From Glutamicibacter sp. PS (GTDB lineage Bacteria > Actinomycetota > Actinomycetes > Actinomycetales > Micrococcaceae), in assembly GCA_031317595.1 (NCBI GenBank), contig JANCMB010000001.1, forward strand, positions 1,854,971 to 1,918,970: a DNA stretch of 64,000 nt, written 5' to 3'. The notes below the pieces were generated by a model. The model ran no database searches. It had not been told where the DNA came from and saw only the letters and a program-made list of their open reading frames with translations. Numbering within the stretch: position 1 is the stretch's first letter; the number at the start of each line of letters is the position of its first letter. Positions 37,404-46,461 of this stretch are shown in pieces. Made by a program: the position numbers and the translations under genes.

Positions 37404-38333
37404 ATGGATGTGACGCTTACCCAGTTGCGCTACTTCTCTGAGGCCGCCGCCCGTCTTTCAATGACGGCCGCGGCCGAGCGACTGAACGTGGCACAATCGG
37501 CGGTCTCCAGCGCGGTGGCCCAGTTGGAGAAACACATCGGTTCCCAGCTGTTCATCCGCCAGCGTTCCAAAGGTCTGGTGCTCACGCAGGCCGGTGAGCT
37601 GTTTCTCCGGGACGCAAACTCGGTACTGGCACATATGGAAGAAGTGGTTGAGAACGCCAAGGGTGACCAAAGCAGCGTTTCGGGCACCGTGCGCCTCGTC
37701 TGCTTCACGACGCTGGCACCCTTCCATATTCCGGATCTCGTCTCCCGGCTCCAAGACACCCACCCCAAGTTGCGCCTGGAGGTGCTCGAAGCCGACGCCG
37801 CCGGCTGCTCCCAGGCACTGCTCGAGGGCCGAGCCGATTTGGCCCTAAGTTATGACTTGGGGATCCCACCAACGGTGCTGGCCTCCCCGGTGAATTCGGT
37901 ACGCCCCTATGTGGCGCTCCCGGCCGAGCACCGGCTCGCTGGCAAGCAAGAGATTGATTTGCGCCAGCTCGCCGATGAACCCTTTATCTTGCTCGATATG
38001 CCGCACTCCAAAGAACTCATGCTGTCGATTTTGCACGAGGCCGGGGTGCAACCAGAGATTCGTTTTCAATCGGCCAGCTATGAGACGGTTCGCACCTTTG
38101 TCGCCCATGCCCATGGGTACTCGATTCTGCACCAGCGGCCAGCGCATCAATTGACCTATGACGGCAGCTCAATTGCCACCGTGCAGATTTCCAATGAGGT
38201 GCCTTCGTTGCGCACCGTGCTCGCCCGATTACGCACCCAACGTCCGACCGCGAGAATGCGTGTGGTTGCGCAAGCCATTCGAGCCCAAATCGCCGAGCGT
38301 CAAGGCACCGGCCCGGCTGAAACTAAGCCTTAG
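37404..38333 (+). CDS. LysR family transcription regulator
   Basis: A 309-residue LysR-type regulator with the N-terminal winged helix (LRYFSEAAARLSMTAAAERLNVAQSAVSSAVAQLE) and a C-terminal effector-binding domain. ATG 37404 is taken as start; an AGGAGA lies 16 bases upstream and would suit an in-frame TTG at 37398 better. It follows the aldehyde dehydrogenase gene in the same direction and is the obvious candidate activator of that operon, perhaps through the palindrome at 33243-33258. Its stop codon interlocks with that of the convergent TetR gene (TTAG at 38330-38333). Confidence 0.88.
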   Translation: MDVTLTQLRYFSEAAARLSMTAAAERLNVAQSAVSSAVAQLEKHIGSQLFIRQRSKGLVLTQAGELFLRDANSVLAHMEEVVENAKGDQSSVSGTVRLVCFTTLAPFHIPDLVSRLQDTHPKLRLEVLEADAAGCSQALLEGRADLALSYDLGIPPTVLASPVNSVRPYVALPAEHRLAGKQEIDLRQLADEPFILLDMPHSKELMLSILHEAGVQPEIRFQSASYETVRTFVAHAHGYSILHQRPAHQLTYDGSSIATVQISNEVPSLRTVLARLRTQRPTARMRVVAQAIRAQIAERQGTGPAETKP

Positions 38334-38926
38334 TGCACCTGCAGCGCGTCGATCATGGCGCGCAGCAGGCGTCGCTGGCCACTTTCGCTCATCTGCTGTG
38401 GGTCTAGCATCGAGGTGATATGTAGGCCCATCATCACGTTGAGTAGCTCATCGACCACCTGATCAACGCGTATCGACTTGGCGGCCTCTCCCGCTACCTG
38501 CGCTTGGGAGAGGTAGCTGAGCATTCGTGCCCTCCATTGCCCCAGCGTGGCGGCACCGACGGCACGGAGCTTGGAATCTGTCTGCGCGCGCTGCCAAAAG
38601 GCCACGGCCACCCTGGCCTCGGTGCGGGTCAGTTCCTCGGCGGGAATGATTTCAAGACACATGGCAAGAAGCGCCCGGAGCCCGGTTTTCTGCATCACCG
38701 CACGATCGATCCGCTCATTGGTGCGCTGGCAGATCAGTTCATATGAGGCCAGTAGCAGCGCGTCCTTACTCGGAAAATAGTGGCCAATAACCCCGGGGCC
38801 GGCATAGCCGCAGGCGGCAGCGATGTCCCGCATGGTGGCGTTCTCCATGCCTTGCGAGGCGATAATCTCCCAGGTGGTCTGGATAATCGTGGTACGTCGC
38901 TCGTCGTGATCAACCAATTTGGGCAT
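38330..38926 (-). CDS. TetR family regulator
   Basis: A 198-residue TetR regulator, similar in outline to BetI-like proteins. The helix-turn-helix is in NATMRDIAAACGYAGPGVIGHYFPSKDALL at about residues 25-54. ATG 38926 is preceded by AAAGGA; an upstream ATG at 38971 lacks a site. It lies between the LysR gene and the copper amine oxidase gene and could control the amine genes. The target is not certain because no clear operator is seen near its start. Confidence 0.87.
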   Translation of the reverse strand: MPKLVDHDERRTTIIQTTWEIIASQGMENATMRDIAAACGYAGPGVIGHYFPSKDALLLASYELICQRTNERIDRAVMQKTGLRALLAMCLEIIPAEELTRTEARVAVAFWQRAQTDSKLRAVGAATLGQWRARMLSYLSQAQVAGEAAKSIRVDQVVDELLNVMMGLHITSMLDPQQMSESGQRRLLRAMIDALQVH

Positions 38927-38989
38927 CGGCACCCGTCCTTTCACTGCGTGTACACAACTCTGTCCGATCATACGTGCAGCCCACGCAGC

Positions 38990-39030
38990 ACTATGGGTGG
39001 CGGCGCCGCACCGGCGCCACCACCCATAGT
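38990..39030 (-). terminator. Terminator of the copper amine oxidase gene
   Basis: An 18-bp stem (38990-39007 with 39013-39030) with one mismatch and a GCACC loop, 42 bases past the amine oxidase stop. It is one of the strongest hairpins in the window. Confidence 0.8.
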
Positions 39031-39071
39031 TCTAGTCACCGGTAACCGGTGTATTCAGCGAGGGCCAAAAC

Positions 39072-41024
39072 CTAGTGGCATCCGCCGCTCTGTGTTTCGC
39101 TGGCGCAGTGCGAGCTGACGCTGGCCGGGAGGTTAAGTGTTGGGTTCTCATCAAAGAAGCCATGCGGTTTGAGAGTGAAACCCACGGTGTCCACCGGCAT
39201 GATCGGCCAGTCTTCGGGGCGTGGGAAGTGCGTCAGCCCGAAACTGTGCCACAGCACGATGTCCTCTCCGTCAAGTTCACGGTCCTGGGCCACATAGCTT
39301 GGTAGGCCGGCTCCCCCGGGATGGCGGTTGACCAAGTCTCCGGCTGCATACAGTTCTTCGGCTGCGTAGCGAGTCACCCAGAGGTCGTGCCGGGTGAATC
39401 CGGCGCGGGCGGCAATTGACGAATCGTCGGCCATTGCCAGGGTTGGGTTGTTCTCCGGGTACAGCGTGTAGCCAACCGGTTGTCCCAGCTTGTTGAGCGA
39501 ATTCGGGTTGCTGACATGCCAAACGCGTCCGGCGGCGGCGTTAGCGTCGCGCACGGCTTCGCTCTCGCGAGCGAGCAGGGTTCGGCGCTGGGTGAAGGCG
39601 TTGCCGTGCGGGTTACCGTCGGACTTGGGCAGGCGGACCACTTCGAGTTCTTCGACCGAGTTGGTCGCGCCGTCGAGCATCATGTCCAGGCGTGCGCCAA
39701 ACAGGTGCTGGTGGAAGGGAGCGCCCAGTCCCGGGGCGATTTCCGAGGCGTAGGGGTAGCTGTTATCCGGCAGTGCGGCGGTGAAGACGATGCCGGTGGC
39801 CTTGGCCTCGAATTCGATGGTGCCATCGAGGTAGAGGTACCAGTAGAAGCCGTAGTCGTAGTTGCCCACGGTGGTGAAGAAGGAGATCACCAGGCGGCGA
39901 TTGCGGCGCACTTCGTTGGATCCGGCCCACTCGTCGGTGTGTTTCCAGGCGATACCGGTGTCCTCTTCGTGGATGCAGATGCCGTTGTCGATAACGCGTG
40001 GGTTGCCGAAGTCATCGGCGACTACCGGCGACATGTAGGTGATGTCGCCTAGGCAGTCGCAGCCAAGACGCAGGGAGTTGGCATCCCGGCCGACCAGATA
40101 CTCGCCGGTGTCGAAGTAGTTCTGCCAGCTGCGGTAGGGGGCGGGGTCGCCGTAGGGTACGACCATTTCGGAGATCGAGGCACGGTGGATCACCGGACGA
40201 CGACGCTGGCCGTGCGTGTGGTGGATCTGGTACAGCACCAGCCCTTCGCGCGCGTCGAATCCCACGCGAAGATCCCAGCCAAGCCACGACAGGTGATTGC
40301 CGTCCAAGGTGAAGCTGGGCCCCTCGGGCTGGGTGATCTCGATTGGCTTCAGGTCGGTGCGAACGGGGCCGCTCACCTGTGGGTCGGTGTAGTTGCCGTT
40401 GACCTCAGGTACCGGTACCGGGCCGTCATCGATCAGCCGATCGACACATCGGTTTTCAAGGTCAACAAAGGCAACTAAACGGTCGATCGGGTGAGCCCAC
40501 GCATGATCTTGGGCATCGTATTGGACAAAGCCCAACCCACGCAGCAGACGCTTGCCCTCTTCGTTCTCATAGTCGAAGACACCCGCAGAGAGTGGAGCAA
40601 CGCGTACCTGCTGCGGGCTCAAGCCACGATCGGCCAGCGCCTTGATCCATCCTTCATCGTTTGCGAGGATCTCCTCGACGGTCTCGAATTCCTCGAGCAA
40701 CACCGGCACTTGGCCGTCGTTCGCCGGATCAATTTCACGCTGCGTCTCCACGCGCTCTTCGCTCAGGGACAGCGTGAGATCTAGAGATTCGGGAATGCTG
40801 GGGTCATAGAGCATCACACGGACCTTGCGATCGACGGGCTGCGGTGCGGCGGCGTACAGCTCTTCCTTACTTGGATCGACCAAACCCACATAGGCGAAGC
40901 GCGAGGTCTCACGCAACAAGCCTGCCCTATCGAGGATCGTGCGAGTGAGGCGAATTTCCTCCGCGGTGATCTGGTTCAGCGGATGGTCGATCGTGGTGCG
41001 CAGATCCTGATCTTGGACCGTCAT
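39072..41024 (-). CDS. Copper-containing primary amine oxidase (TPQ)
   Basis: A 650-residue copper amine oxidase, close in size and layout to the Arthrobacter phenylethylamine and histamine oxidases. It oxidises primary amines to aldehydes, ammonia and hydrogen peroxide. Visible: the catalytic aspartate in [12 protein letters not shown], the tyrosine that becomes topaquinone in [12 protein letters not shown], the copper pair in [10 protein letters not shown], and the third copper His in [12 protein letters not shown]. No signal peptide is seen, so it is likely cytosolic as in Arthrobacter. The C-terminal tail ([14 protein letters not shown]) is rich in Cys and His and may bind metal. The gene is divergent from a small membrane protein and an amine/amino-acid permease. 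Confidence 0.95.
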   Translation of the reverse strand: MTVQDQDLRTTIDHPLNQITAEEIRLTRTILDRAGLLRETSRFAYVGLVDPSKEELYAAAPQPVDRKVRVMLYDPSIPESLDLTLSLSEERVETQREIDPANDGQVPVLLEEFETVEEILANDEGWIKALADRGLSPQQVRVAPLSAGVFDYENEEGKRLLRGLGFVQYDAQDHAWAHPIDRLVAFVDLENRCVDRLIDDGPVPVPEVNGNYTDPQVSGPVRTDLKPIEITQPEGPSFTLDGNHLSWLGWDLRVGFDAREGLVLYQIHHTHGQRRRPVIHRASISEMVVPYGDPAPYRSWQNYFDTGEYLVGRDANSLRLGCDCLGDITYMSPVVADDFGNPRVIDNGICIHEEDTGIAWKHTDEWAGSNEVRRNRRLVISFFTTVGNYDYGFYWYLYLDGTIEFEAKATGIVFTAALPDNSYPYASEIAPGLGAPFHQHLFGARLDMMLDGATNSVEELEVVRLPKSDGNPHGNAFTQRRTLLARESEAVRDANAAAGRVWHVSNPNSLNKLGQPVGYTLYPENNPTLAMADDSSIAARAGFTRHDLWVTRYAAEELYAAGDLVNRHPGGAGLPSYVAQDRELDGEDIVLWHSFGLTHFPRPEDWPIMPVDTVGFTLKPHGFFDENPTLNLPASVSSHCASETQSGGCH

Positions 41025-41133
41025 GGTATTCCTCCGAAGAAGTTTTGGTGATACAAGTGTTCAATAAAGATTGTTACAGGAGTCACGCGGATCCGTAAAG
41101 AGCATCACTCAAAAACTTCACGAGGGAGAAAAC

Positions 41134-41607
41134 ATGGCCGCACATGCCGACCACCCCCGAATTGCCTCATGGCGACCACCCGGCCCGTCATCGCGCATGG
41201 TTAGCGCGGCCGGATACAGCACCCTCACACTGCACTTAGTGGCGACCTTAGCAAGTCAGGGTTCCATGCGAATTAGCATGTTGATCACCGGGATCATCTG
41301 CCTAGTCTGCACCGTGCATATGCGACTGACGCGATGCGCGGAAGAGAAGAAGGCACGGGAAACCATGCTGATGTGCGCCGCTTCGGCACTCGTTCACATG
41401 GGACTGCTCACGGCCATGTATTCCAACGGAGGGCACCACGGCACCGCGACGAGCCGAAACCTTAGCCACAGCTCAACGCACGGCCACTGGATGCTTGCGC
41501 TCATCGCACTAGACCTGTGCGCGGCCCTCGTCTGCGCCATGTCACTACGCGGGCATTCCAGGGGGCGACAGCTCATCGCGGGCTCGGCAGTCTCTTCATC
41601 AAATTAA
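41134..41607 (+). CDS. Small His/Met-rich membrane protein
   Basis: A 157-residue membrane protein with about four helices (roughly 27-45, 47-64, 77-94 and 118-137). The loop between helices 3 and 4 is rich in histidine (MYSNGGHHGTATSRNLSHSS), and Met and Cys occur in the helices. ATG 41134 has a GAGGGAG site. It lies divergent from the copper amine oxidase gene and ahead of the permease. I do not recognise a family. Metal handling, perhaps copper for the oxidase, is only a suggestion from composition and position. Confidence 0.7.
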   Translation: MAAHADHPRIASWRPPGPSSRMVSAAGYSTLTLHLVATLASQGSMRISMLITGIICLVCTVHMRLTRCAEEKKARETMLMCAASALVHMGLLTAMYSNGGHHGTATSRNLSHSSTHGHWMLALIALDLCAALVCAMSLRGHSRGRQLIAGSAVSSSN

Positions 41608-41816
41608 TGCATGATAATCATCTCAATAAACCTGTTTACCCGATGTAACGCGCGTCATAGGCTTGAGCAATCAGCACGGCCCCGGTTCCCGCGACGCATC
41701 CACCGCGGGCACCCCGGGACATACTTCGCCCCTCGCAAAGGCGGAGCAACTGACCACAGTAGCCCCGAGGGAGCACCCGCACGGGACTTCAGGAATCTCG
41801 CATTTAAGGACTGAGG

Positions 41817-43370
41817 ATGTCAACGAGATCATCAGCCACGCAGCTGGCCCAAGAACAAACCAAACATCTGCAAAAGAGTCTGGGGAGGATGGACATCCTT
41901 CTGCTTGTCGTTGCAGCGGTTGTATCCATCGAAGTACTCGGCCAAGTCTCCGGCTACGGCCCCGAAACCTTTACCTGGACGCTGGTATTAGCTTTCACTT
42001 TCATGATCCCCTATGGGCTAATCTTTGCCGAGACCGGCGGAGCATTCACCGAAGAAGGCGGCGTCTATATCTGGACCAAAATGGCCTTCGGTCGGGTGGT
42101 GGCGGCCATCGCATCGCTGCTGACTTGGGTGACTCAGCCCGTGTGGGTGGGCGGGGCCATGGCCTTCGTGGCCGTAGAGACCTGGTCGGAATTCGTCTCC
42201 CCCATTGCTGCCGGGTCGCTCACCGACTACCTGTTCAAACTCGGATTCATTTGGATCACGGTCAGCTCGGCCATTGTCAGCTTGAAACACGGCAAGTGGC
42301 TCCCCTCCCTCGGTGCCATCCTCAAGCTGGCCTTCCTCGCATTCTTCCTAATTGTCACCTTGATCTACGGTTTCATTCACGGCTTCAACGGGCTGAATCT
42401 TGGGGACTTTAGCCCGACCATGGGCGGCTTTTTGGGCCTGACGCCGCTGTTGCTGTTCTCCTTCCTCGGTTTCGAATCCGGGAACAGTGCGGCCGGTGAA
42501 ATGAAGAATCCTGCCAAGGACGTACCGGTCTCGATTATGCGCACCTCGCTCTTGGCCGCCGGAAGCTATCTTCTGCCGGTGCTGGCCATTTTGATGGTGG
42601 TGCCGCTGGATGAGATCACCGGCATCGGTGGGCTTTTTGGAGCCGTGGCTACCGTGTTCACTATTTTCGGTCCGGCAACCGATGCGATACTTGCGATCAG
42701 CGCGGTGGTCTTCTGCTTCGTCCTTGTCTCACAGGGAGGGGCGTGGATGATCATTTCAGACCGTATGCAGGCCATGGCAGCGGCCGATGGTTCATTCTTC
42801 GGCGGCTTCTTCGGCCGCTTCCACGAAAAGCTCGGTACACCCGTGAGAGTCAATACGCTCTCTGGAGTCGTCTCCACCGTATTCATGCTCGCCGCGATGC
42901 AGCTTTCGGGTACCAGTGGCGCCGTCTTCTCGGTGGTGCTGACCATTTCGATCTCAACTTTCTTGCTCAGCTACCTCATTGCCATTCCGGCCGCGACCAA
43001 ATTGCGCAGTAAGTATCCGGATGCCGTGCGCCCGTTCCGAGTCCCGGTTTCCGATGGCGTCTTCAAGTTGCTCGGCGGCATCTGCTTCGCATGGATCTTG
43101 TTGGGCTCATGGGTAGCGATCTTCCCCGGTACCCTCGAGGCGCTGTTCAACGTGGAGTATGACTTCGTTGAGATCTGGGGCGTTTCGCAGCTGTCCTTCG
43201 AGGTCTTCGCGCTCGGCACCCTCGCGGCGATCCTCCTGCTGGGCATCATTGGTTACCTGCGCGGCGCGAAGGTTCGTGCGGCGGTCTCAACCGACCCGAA
43301 CGAGCCCCCGTTCCTACAAGCAGCCACGGTCGATTCTGAGCCTGATCCTCTCGCCACACCGCGGGGCTAA
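41817..43370 (+). CDS. APC family amino acid/amine permease
   Basis: A 517-residue membrane protein with 12 predicted helices in the APC superfamily, nearest in pattern to the glutamate:GABA antiporter group (GadC/YjeM). The start MDILLLVVAAVVSIEVLGQ, the conserved first loop FAETGGAFTEEGGVYIW, and LLLFSFLGFESGNSAAGEMKNPAKDVP are characteristic. Position next to the copper amine oxidase suggests import of an amine or an amino acid. AAGGA at 41806-41810 serves ATG 41817. A terminator follows the stop. Confidence 0.9.
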   Translation: MSTRSSATQLAQEQTKHLQKSLGRMDILLLVVAAVVSIEVLGQVSGYGPETFTWTLVLAFTFMIPYGLIFAETGGAFTEEGGVYIWTKMAFGRVVAAIASLLTWVTQPVWVGGAMAFVAVETWSEFVSPIAAGSLTDYLFKLGFIWITVSSAIVSLKHGKWLPSLGAILKLAFLAFFLIVTLIYGFIHGFNGLNLGDFSPTMGGFLGLTPLLLFSFLGFESGNSAAGEMKNPAKDVPVSIMRTSLLAAGSYLLPVLAILMVVPLDEITGIGGLFGAVATVFTIFGPATDAILAISAVVFCFVLVSQGGAWMIISDRMQAMAAADGSFFGGFFGRFHEKLGTPVRVNTLSGVVSTVFMLAAMQLSGTSGAVFSVVLTISISTFLLSYLIAIPAATKLRSKYPDAVRPFRVPVSDGVFKLLGGICFAWILLGSWVAIFPGTLEALFNVEYDFVEIWGVSQLSFEVFALGTLAAILLLGIIGYLRGAKVRAAVSTDPNEPPFLQAATVDSEPDPLATPRG

Positions 43371-43389
43371 CCAGAGGCTAGCGACAGCG

Positions 43390-43432
43390 AAGGCACCTCG
43401 ATCCGAACATCGTTTCGGTTCGAGGTGCCTTT
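43390..43432. terminator. Bidirectional terminator between permease and sufU
   Basis: An 11-bp stem (43390-43400 with 43421-43431) continues into an inner CCGAA/TTCGG pairing with a six-base loop. It lies between two convergent genes. Confidence 0.85.
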
Positions 43433-43457
43433 ATCGCGTGGAGGTCAGCGCGGCGAA

Positions 43458-43907
43458 CTAAGAACTGGCTCCGAACATGGCCGCTTCGGCCGCAACCCAG
43501 GCCAACATCGCGCATTTGACTCGCGCCGGGAACTTCGAGACGCCAACGAAGGCCGCTGCGTCCTCGAGCACTTCCTCATCCGGGGTCGCGGTTCCCTTCG
43601 AGCGCATCATCTCTCGGAAGGCGTCAAGGGTGGTTAAGAACTGATCGCGTCCCATGCCCGGAAGCATTTCGCTCAGTACCGAGGCTGAGGCCATGGAGAT
43701 CGAACATCCCTCGCCCTCCCAGCTCACGGAGGTAAACACGTTCTGTTCATCCAGACCAACCCGCACGCGGATCTGATCGCCGCAGATCGGGTTGTGCTGA
43801 TGCGATTCGCCCTGAGCCGCCGCGGCAGGTTCTACCAGAGGCGAACCCACGCGGCGCTTGGCGTGATCCAGGATCACTTGCTGGTAAAGCTGATCAAGCT
43901 CGTTCAC
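43458..43907 (-). CDS. sufU: Fe-S cluster assembly scaffold/sulfur acceptor SufU
   Basis: A 149-residue SufU, the zinc-bound sulfur acceptor of the cysteine desulfurase SufS. The three cysteines are in place: HNPICGDQIRVRV, EGEGCSISMAS and ARVKCAMLAW. The insert typical of SufU rather than IscU is present after residue 85. GTG 43907 immediately follows the sufS TAA stop, with TTGGAG in the end of sufS as ribosome site. The SufBCD scaffold genes are not next to this pair and must lie elsewhere. Confidence 0.93.
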   Translation of the reverse strand: MNELDQLYQQVILDHAKRRVGSPLVEPAAAAQGESHQHNPICGDQIRVRVGLDEQNVFTSVSWEGEGCSISMASASVLSEMLPGMGRDQFLTTLDAFREMMRSKGTATPDEEVLEDAAAFVGVSKFPARVKCAMLAWVAAEAAMFGASS

Positions 43908-45209
43908 TTAAACTCCAAAATATTCACGAACCGAGCCGACGGCGGCGATCAACGCGGCGACGTCTTCTTCGGTGTTGTACAGGTAGGTACTGGCACGTGT
44001 CGTGGCGGTGACGCCTAGCGCCCGGTGCAGCGGCTGCGCGCAGTGGTGGCCTACACGTACCGCAATTCCGCGAGAGTCTAGATACTGCCCGACATCGTGT
44101 GGGTGCACCCCCATGACTTCGAAGGGTACAGTGCCGATGCGTGGGGCGTCCGTGGGGCCAAAGACGCGTACACCGTCAAGTTGCGAGAGCCCTTCGAGCA
44201 GTAGGGTTCCTAGGTGCTCTTCCCAAGCGGCAATGCGCTCCATCCCGATCTCATCGAGGTAGCTAGCCGCGGTGGCCAGCGAGTGTGCCTGCGCAATGCG
44301 TTGCGTGCCGGCTTCGAAGCGCTGCGGCGAGGGCAAGTATTCGGCGTGTTCCATATCCACCACGGTGATCATGGAGCCGCCGGTCAAGAATGGCGGCATC
44401 GCGTCGAGGAGCTCGGCGCGGCCGTAGAGAGCACCGATGCCGGTGGGGCCGAGCATCTTGTGTCCCGAGAAAGCCATGAAGTCGATATCTAGCGCTTTGA
44501 CGTCGACCGGCAGGTGCGGCACCGACTGGCACCCATCGAGCACGGTCAGCGCACCGACGCGGCGAGCGGCCTGCACGAAACGCTCCACGTCGGTGATTGT
44601 GCCAAGCACATTGGACACATGAGTGAATGCGATGAGTTTCGTGCTCTCGGTGACCAGCTCGTCGAGCAGGTCATAGCGTAGTGCGCCGTCTTCGGTCACC
44701 GGCACGTACCGTAGTGTGGCACCGGTGCGGAAGGCCAATTCCTGCCAAGGAATCAGGTTCGCGTGATGCTCCAGTTCGGTCACGAGAATCTCGTCACCGC
44801 GGGTTAGCCGAAAGCGTTCTGCCGCGCTGCCGCCAAGTCCGGCCGAGGCGTTGGACAGCGAATAGCTGATGAGGTTCAGGGCCTCGGTGGCGTTCGAGGT
44901 CCATACGACCTCGTTCGACCGGGCCCCGATGAAAGAGGCCACCGTTTCACGGGCCTGTTCGAAAAGTTCGGTAGCTTCCACCGCTAAGCTGTGAGCGCCG
45001 CGGTGTACCGCCGCGTTGGCCGTCTCATAGTAGTGTTGTTCAGCCTCGTAGACGCACCGCGGTTTCTGACTGGTGGCGCCGGAATCCAGGTACACGAGAT
45101 CGGTACCGTTAATCGGGTGCTCGAGAATCTCAAAGTCTGCTTTGATCCGGGCGACCTCGCTGCTGGACAGCGGGTGCTGGGTGTCTGCGTGACCGGTTAC
45201 CGACGTCAC
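43908..45209 (-). CDS. sufS: Cysteine desulfurase SufS
   Basis: A 433-residue PLP enzyme that takes sulfur from cysteine for Fe-S clusters and passes it to SufU. The PLP lysine is in AFSGHKMLGPTGIG, and the active-site cysteine in RVGHHCAQPLHRALG. The start is set at GTG 45209 because AGGGAG lies five bases before it; an in-frame ATG at 45224 overlaps that very site and would leave it unused. The protein is in the group II (SufS) size range. It is directly joined to sufU and is transcribed away from pth. Confidence 0.93.
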   Translation of the reverse strand: MTSVTGHADTQHPLSSSEVARIKADFEILEHPINGTDLVYLDSGATSQKPRCVYEAEQHYYETANAAVHRGAHSLAVEATELFEQARETVASFIGARSNEVVWTSNATEALNLISYSLSNASAGLGGSAAERFRLTRGDEILVTELEHHANLIPWQELAFRTGATLRYVPVTEDGALRYDLLDELVTESTKLIAFTHVSNVLGTITDVERFVQAARRVGALTVLDGCQSVPHLPVDVKALDIDFMAFSGHKMLGPTGIGALYGRAELLDAMPPFLTGGSMITVVDMEHAEYLPSPQRFEAGTQRIAQAHSLATAASYLDEIGMERIAAWEEHLGTLLLEGLSQLDGVRVFGPTDAPRIGTVPFEVMGVHPHDVGQYLDSRGIAVRVGHHCAQPLHRALGVTATTRASTYLYNTEEDVAALIAAVGSVREYFGV

Positions 45210-45328
45210 TGGTATCTCCCTCATAGCGGCTTCGAGCGTCTAATCGACGATTAGACCATGCGTTCTTATGCTAATTATTCCACCGCTGACCGCGTGAGAC
45301 ATCTAAGCAGGTCCTTAGTAAGGACGGG

Positions 45329-45913
45329 CTACGATCCGGTGTGGAACTTGGCCTGCGCCGCTTCTAGGCCGTGGGCGATAAGAAATTCCACGGCGTCGGC
45401 CGCAGAGTCCACCAGCATGGGCAGGGTCTGCCGTTCGGCCTTAGAAAAGTCCTGTAGCACCCAGTCCGCGGTATCCATACGTCCAGGAGGACGTCCTACC
45501 CCGGTACGCACCCGCAGGTAATCCTTGGACCCCATAACCTTGGAGATATCGCGCAACCCGTTGTGCCCGCCTTCTCCCCCACCGCGCTTGAGCTTGATGC
45601 TGTCGAAGGGGATATCGATCTCATCGTGCACCACAATCAGGTGCTGCACATCAATATTGAAAAATTTGGCCAGCTTGCCCACCGGCGCCCCAGAGACGTT
45701 CATATAGGTCATGGGCTTGGCCAACACCACACGGGGACCGCCGACGCCGAGCCGCCCTTGAATGATCTGGGCCCGCGAGGGGTGGGTTTTGAATTTGGAA
45801 CCGGCACGGTGCGCCAGTTCATCGAGCACCATCTGCCCGACATTGTGCCTATTGCCAGCGTAGCCGGGCCCGGGATTCCCGAGCCCGGCTACCAGCCAAG
45901 TGTCATTGTTCAT
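45329..45913 (-). CDS. pth: Peptidyl-tRNA hydrolase
   Basis: A 194-residue Pth, which recycles peptidyl-tRNA released from stalled ribosomes. The family signature is complete: [22 protein letters not shown] with the catalytic His, [10 protein letters not shown], and [20 protein letters not shown] with the catalytic Asp. It lies 28 bases behind rplY, so they are probably co-transcribed, the usual order in actinobacteria. Confidence 0.97.
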   Translation of the reverse strand: MNNDTWLVAGLGNPGPGYAGNRHNVGQMVLDELAHRAGSKFKTHPSRAQIIQGRLGVGGPRVVLAKPMTYMNVSGAPVGKLAKFFNIDVQHLIVVHDEIDIPFDSIKLKRGGGEGGHNGLRDISKVMGSKDYLRVRTGVGRPPGRMDTADWVLQDFSKAERQTLPMLVDSAADAVEFLIAHGLEAAQAKFHTGS

Positions 45914-45941
45914 GAATTTTGGCGAAAGCTGCGCGCGTTGC

Positions 45942-46226
45942 CTACTTGGCGATGACCAGGTCGATGTGATCGACGGTGCGGTGCAGGGCGTGGATCTGCA
46001 GATCCTGAACCGAGGTGGAAACTTCCTTGCCCTCGATGTTCAGCACCAGGGTGACGCTGCGATCACGAACGGCCAGGGTGGTCTCCTGAGCCGGCAGCAG
46101 CACGTGCTGCGGCTCGGTGCCTGCACCGTATACAACGGCCGGGATCTGGCCATCGCGACGGGCCTGGCGGGCTGCGCCCTTACCGAAATCGGTGCGGACA
46201 ACGGCGTCAAGGTTGACAGATGCCAT
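45942..46226 (-). CDS. rplY: 50S ribosomal protein L25, short form
   Basis: A 94-residue L25, the 5S rRNA-binding protein. ATG 46226 has AAGGAGA six bases upstream. The N-terminal domain is intact ([54 protein letters not shown]). Many actinobacteria have a long CTC/TL5 form of about 200 residues with a second, acidic domain; here the gene stops at the end of the first domain, 28 bases before pth. There is no room or trace for the missing domain, so the short form seems genuine, like that in E. coli. Confidence 0.9.
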   Translation of the reverse strand: MASVNLDAVVRTDFGKGAARQARRDGQIPAVVYGAGTEPQHVLLPAQETTLAVRDRSVTLVLNIEGKEVSTSVQDLQIHALHRTVDHIDLVIAK

Positions 46227-46401
46227 AGTTATTCTCCTTAGGTAATGAATGCTTCGGTTACGCCCTTGCGTGGACTCGGGAAGCATCCAACATCCAAGGG
46301 ATGAAAGAGCTTTTCCGGCCTTGTCGATAACGGTCCCGCTCATAAAAGCGTTTCCCTCGCCTGGGCACAGTCAATAATTCTACCACCGTCGCCGGAAGCT
46401 T

Positions 46402-46448
46402 AAAAACCGATGGCCGGCCTCCCCCGCGCAGAGGGAAACCAGCCATCG
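46402..46448 (-). terminator. Rho-independent terminator of prs
   Basis: CGATGGC (46408-46414) pairs with GCCATCG (46442-46448), with an inner CCTCCC/GAGGG stem. On the minus strand a TTTTT run (46402-46406) follows. It closes the glmU-prs unit. Confidence 0.85.
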
Positions 46449-46461
46449 ATTCCAGCGACGT

